From: Tretioscincus oriximinensis
Lineage: Eukaryota; Chordata; Lepidosauria; Squamata; Gymnophthalmidae
DNA length: 64,000 nt
NCBI GenBank assembly: GCA_022410635.1
Contig: JAJVDF010000410.1
Coordinates: 700,420-764,419, forward strand
Direction: 5' to 3'
Shown: positions 60,361 to 64,000 of the stretch, one piece after another
Position numbering within the stretch: position 1 is the first letter of the stretch
Layout: every line of letters starts with the position of its first letter
Notes under the pieces: model-generated
Database searches by the model: none
What the model was told of the DNA's origin: nothing
The model's input: the letters and a program-made list of their open reading frames with translations, nothing else
Translations under genes and position numbers: made by a program

Positions 60361-63011
60361 GTTTTTACTAATGATGTCAATTTATGACATCTTAGATTTT
60401 GTTCCAGAAAGACAACTGCTCAATAACAATAGGATGGACAATAATATTTCCACGTCACTTTCTCTCTCTGTATGTGTTTGTGTGTGTGTGTATGTGTGTA
60501 AGAGAGAGATGGATAACTGAGAACAAATGGACTCAAATAATTTGTTTACTCTTTTTCCTCCCCATATATTGCTAAGTACATGGCCCTTTTCTCTTACCTC
60601 TGAAATGCTGATGCCATTTCATTTTAATAACTTGAACATGCACGTTTGGTGAAAGGAAATAATCTGAAAGAAAATTTATTCCCTCTAAGTCAAGCTTCAC
60701 AATTTGTCACATGTCATTTGCCTCTCAATTTTGCTTCCTGCTTTGCTTGCCATCAACTTAACCTATTGCTGTTAGACTTGTTTTAATTTAGGCCCTTTGT
60801 ATACCCAGAAGACATGTGGAATGTAGTATTTAAACAAAGAATAACACTTGATATAGTATATTTTGACTTTCATACAACATCCGTATGGTCACAAATGGCT
60901 GATGAACTCCAAAGCATCACCAAAGCTTTTTATTACTTAAGAAGCTCTTCCTCCTGCATCCAGGATGAATCTCACAACTGACTGGTACGAGTTGAAGATG
61001 ATATCTAGTAATATGCTGTTTCCTTGTCAGGTTTAATTCTAGTGCCTATTGCTGAAGAGGCATCTTTAAGAGCTTTCTTTAATGCATCTGCTTTCAGGGA
61101 CATCACATCCCACACCGGGACTTGAATAATATGAAAATGAACAGAATATCACTGCCGATAAAGCTTAAGGGAGATAAAGTGGTGCCAACCAGCGACTGAC
61201 TACAAACTCCACTTTATTACAAGAGTTTCTTCTTTGCCACAGAGGAATACAGTTGTTTCTTTAATGTCGTGCATAAAAGAGTTCAAGAAAAGAACAAACT
61301 GGGGATTTAGTAGATTAATGGGATATACAAACATATCAAGAAAAAAATAAAAGGAGGGAGAGAGGGGAGATGGAAAATCAAGTTGGATATTTGGAGTATA
61401 GAAAACCACAGCAAGCCTTGTGGGATTTCTAAGGGCAGTCCTGAGTTTAAATCAGTTTTCAAACACTCTATTTCCCCTAGGATTATACTTGTCTGATTTT
61501 TAATTCTATCAGTGTGATTCTTCCTCCAGGAAACAAGATATTGAAACTGCCCTCTCATCTGACCCACTAATCAACCAGAAGTGTTGGTGTGTTAAACAAT
61601 TATTTACTTAATCTTTCCTCCATTACTACTCTGGTTCAGAAGTTGCAACTATTATAGTTTGTTTCAAGAAAGAGAACTTTACTTAGCACTATAAAACCTA
61701 TCCCCTACCTACTTCTCGCCAAAGTCTTTGGAGACATTTTTCTATATAAAAAAGTTTGCTGATACTCTCTGTATATTAAATATAAATTACGGCTTGCAAA
61801 GTTTGATGGGATACATTCCATAGTGTATCTGTAGTAGAGGGAGTGGGGGAGAAAGTGCTGGTCACAGAGATATTAATCTCTCATATGCTCATATCCCATT
61901 TTGCAATCCAGTTCAAAAAATGTATAGAATAATTTCTGTTCAATAATGTTCATACTGAACTGAAGATCCAGTGTTTTGCATTTCAGGAAGCTCAACTGAA
62001 TTGAAAAAATTCTGTTTGCAAACACAAATTATTTGAACAAACAATTTATATTTGTAAGGGGCAATGGAGGGAAGAGGGGGGGAAATGTATGTGTGTGTGA
62101 GAGAGAGAGAAGGGAGGAGGCAAGGGAGATGGGAGGAAGTGTGTGTGTTTAAGGATGTGATACAGGGACTCAGGCAGCTCCGCTGGGCTCCTCACCCCTC
62201 CTCCTTTTTCTTCTTTTTCCTTTCTTCTTCCTCTATTGCTCCTCCTCCTCTTCCGCTTCTTCCACTCTCCTCCTGTCCCTACCACCCTCCCCCAGGTAGC
62301 ACTTGGGTAGGCCAAATGACTAGGGCTAGAATAGCTGGGAGACCCAGAGACTCTTGGTCTATCAGCTACTGGAGACCAATGCTTTCAGCTTTCTCCAGCA
62401 ACCCCCCCCCCAAAAAAAAATGCCCCCCCCATTCCTCCCTCCTTTCCCTCCATGTTACCTGTTGGGCCAGCTCCCTCAAATCCCAAAATCAGTCATGGAG
62501 TCTCTATGGTAAAGTGGGAATTTGAATCCAGGAATTGTTACTTTATAAGCTGATCCTCCAGCTGATAAGACTCTACTAGCTTTCAAGGCAGTGAGAATTA
62601 GAATGATACTGAAACTACTTGTCCCATAGAACACTATTCAGATATTTGGAAAACAAATAAGTGGGATGAGTAGAGTAGAAATACTTACAATCTTTCACTT
62701 GGGACTGAATCTGTGAACATATGGTCGTGCTGTTGACATGTTTTGACAGTTTCACCCAGTAACACATATATGTTTATTTAAAAAATAATATAAGGAAAAT
62801 ATTATCAGCACATATACAGAAAAAAAATAATGTAACAACACAAACATTTGGAGTTGTGACGTAAGTATACTAAAAACAACATAATAATGTAATCTCGAAA
62901 TGATACAGTATAGATTTTATTAGGGAAAATAGTCATAATCCTTGTTCCTGCAGATGGCAAAAGGTATTTCCACAGTGAAGAAAGAAGAAGGCAAAGCAAT
63001 AAATTTTAGTC
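60361..63011. other. Unassigned DNA with purine/pyrimidine switch
   Basis: A GT/GA run is at 60476-60513. A purine-rich block (62060-62150) switches to a pyrimidine-rich block (62185-62300). C and A homopolymers are at 62402-62430. The longest frame (62064-62525) is a translation of these simple sequences. No gene is seen. Confidence 0.55.
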
Positions 63012-63262
63012 TTGGAGGAGGAGGAGGATTTTTATACCCCTCTTTTCTCACCTGTAGGGTATCAAAGAGACTTGCAAGCCACTTTGTGATAGTACCTATT
63101 CATCTACTTGCAATTGCTCATTTCAAACTGCTAGACTGGCTGAAGCTAAGGCTAGAAGAGAAGAATCACACCTCTCCACAGTAGACACATGGGCCTTGAA
63201 TGACTGACCTCTCCATTGAAAAGCCTGTTCTTAACCTCTGTGCCACTTTGCTCCCATCTGAC
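63012..63262 (-). mobile_element. tRNA-derived SINE, third head type
   Basis: A GGAGGAGGAGGATTTTTATA tail junction is followed by CCCCTCTTTTCTCACCTGTA (3' domain). At the far end the minus strand reads GGGAGCAAAGTGGCACAGAG, then GTTAAGAACAGG (A box), and a B-box-like GTCATTCAAGGCC. The 3' domain is shared with the 4624 SINE type but the tRNA-like head differs. Confidence 0.7.
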
Positions 63263-63522
63263 CAAGAAGTCCTGGTCAGAAGAAGCATGTCCCCAAATAA
63301 TGGATTCATCCTTTATTACTTACTGCCTTCCTTTTTTATTGAGCATCATTTCTCTGCAAAAAACAGCATCTTATATCTGATCCTTATTTCTTATCCCGTG
63401 TGTGTGTGTGCATGCTTGCTAGGTTAGAATCTTGAACATTTCTAACTTGTGATTTTACATTTAAACTTTATGGACTGTTCTACTAGAGTGAAATGCTTTT
63501 GGCATGAAATAAATAAACTTCT

Positions 63523-64000
63523 GTGACCAAGCAAGAAAAGGATCTTGGGGTGCTGGTGGACAATTCAATGAAAATGTCAACCCAGTGTGCAGCAGCAGCA
63601 AAAAAGGCAAATTCCATGTTGGGGATAATTAGGAAAGGAATCGAAAACAAGACAGCAAATGTTGTTTTGCCTCTTTATAAATCTGTGGTGAGGCCACATT
63701 TGGAATACTGTGTTCAATTCCGGTCACCACATCTCAAGAGGGATATTTTGGAACTGGAGAAGGTACAGAAAACCTGGTGGACAGAAGAAAACCAATGGGA
63801 TACAGTAATCCCAGGTTACAAACTATACAGAAAAGATAGGAAAGGGAGACCTGGTGGTGGTGTAGCTTTGTATGTTAAAGAAGAGATTGAATCCTACGAA
63901 TTGGAATTTCCAGGTAAAACAGACACATCCACAGAAGCACTATGGATAGCATTACCAGGTCAGAAAACAAGTCTAATATTGGGAGTATGCTACCGGCCTC
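63523..64000 (+). mobile_element. CR1 LINE: RT C-terminus joined in frame to endonuclease
   Basis: One open frame runs from a stop just upstream of 63523 to the window edge (159 codons). Codons 1-84 encode a CR1 RT C-terminal segment: KDLGVLVDNSMKMSTQCAAA and, later, LYKSVVRPHLEYCVQFRSPH. Codons from 63775 encode a CR1 endonuclease segment: TWWTEENQWDTVIPGYKLYR, then KDRKGRPGGGVALYVKEEIE and ALWIAL to GVCYRP. In an intact CR1 the endonuclease precedes the RT, so the order is reversed at about 63774. The endonuclease part continues beyond the window. Confidence 0.85.

Noticed and set aside
62064..62525. 153-codon frame
   Set aside because: It is made of GA/GT and CT/CC simple sequence and has no domain.

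Overview
This window looks like AT-rich, gene-poor vertebrate DNA, either intergenic or deep intronic, most likely from a squamate reptile. The evidence is the repeat mix: CR1 LINEs (including 3' ends with the AATCATAG-type tail), L2-like and L1 LINEs, a Penelope-like element, tRNA-derived SINEs with trinucleotide tails, and many short inverted-repeat DNA transposon remnants. I found no convincing host protein-coding gene, rRNA or tRNA gene. Nearly all open frames are 60-120 codons, as expected by chance, apart from retrotransposon remnants and microsatellite translations. The species assignment is inference.

Layout. 1-6.5 kb: unassigned DNA, a dispersed repeat, and an antisense CR1 split by a SINE. 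6.6-9.0 kb: an antisense 5'-truncated L1 flanked by a 245-bp direct repeat; inside it is a 491-bp tandem duplication with stray N bases (suspected assembly error) and an 85-N gap. 11.5 kb: an 86-bp palindromic MITE. 13.9-14.35 kb: first copy of 'family A', a DNA transposon with GGCTGCGTGCACA-like ends and an ATTCCGGAAT palindrome. 15.0-16.5 kb: sense L1 3' end followed by a CR1 3' end. 19 kb: antisense CR1 reverse-transcriptase remnant. 22.2 kb: small isolated CpG-rich patch. 24 kb: SINE with a three-part trinucleotide tail, then an L2-like 3' end. 25.8-26.4 kb: long family A copy with three tandem palindromes and a 40-bp-arm hairpin. 26.9-29.0 kb: degraded Penelope-like element (RT remnant, GIY-YIG endonuclease) between 153-bp inverted arms, with a short CR1 insertion.

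29-36 kb: SINEs, a TIR element (30.3-30.7 kb), CR1 3' ends, and a foldback element at 35.1-35.5 kb with a perfect 13-bp flanking repeat. 36-48 kb: mostly unassigned, with another family A copy, a SINE, an L2-like end, a 30-bp minisatellite and a CR1 piece. 48.5-50.2 kb: polypurine tracts, a 159-bp TIR element, and a 144-bp-period repeat carrying two CTCF-like motifs. 50-60 kb: SINE, L2-like LINE, family A, CR1 and foldback fragments. 60-64 kb: CR1 and SINE fragments, then an open frame running off the window in which a CR1 RT C-terminal region is joined in frame to a CR1 endonuclease region.

The elements do not form a pathway. The window is a layered record of transposition. The points most worth a second look are the Penelope inverted-arm structure, the 245-bp duplication around the L1, the foldback family, family A, and the CR1 RT-to-EN junction.
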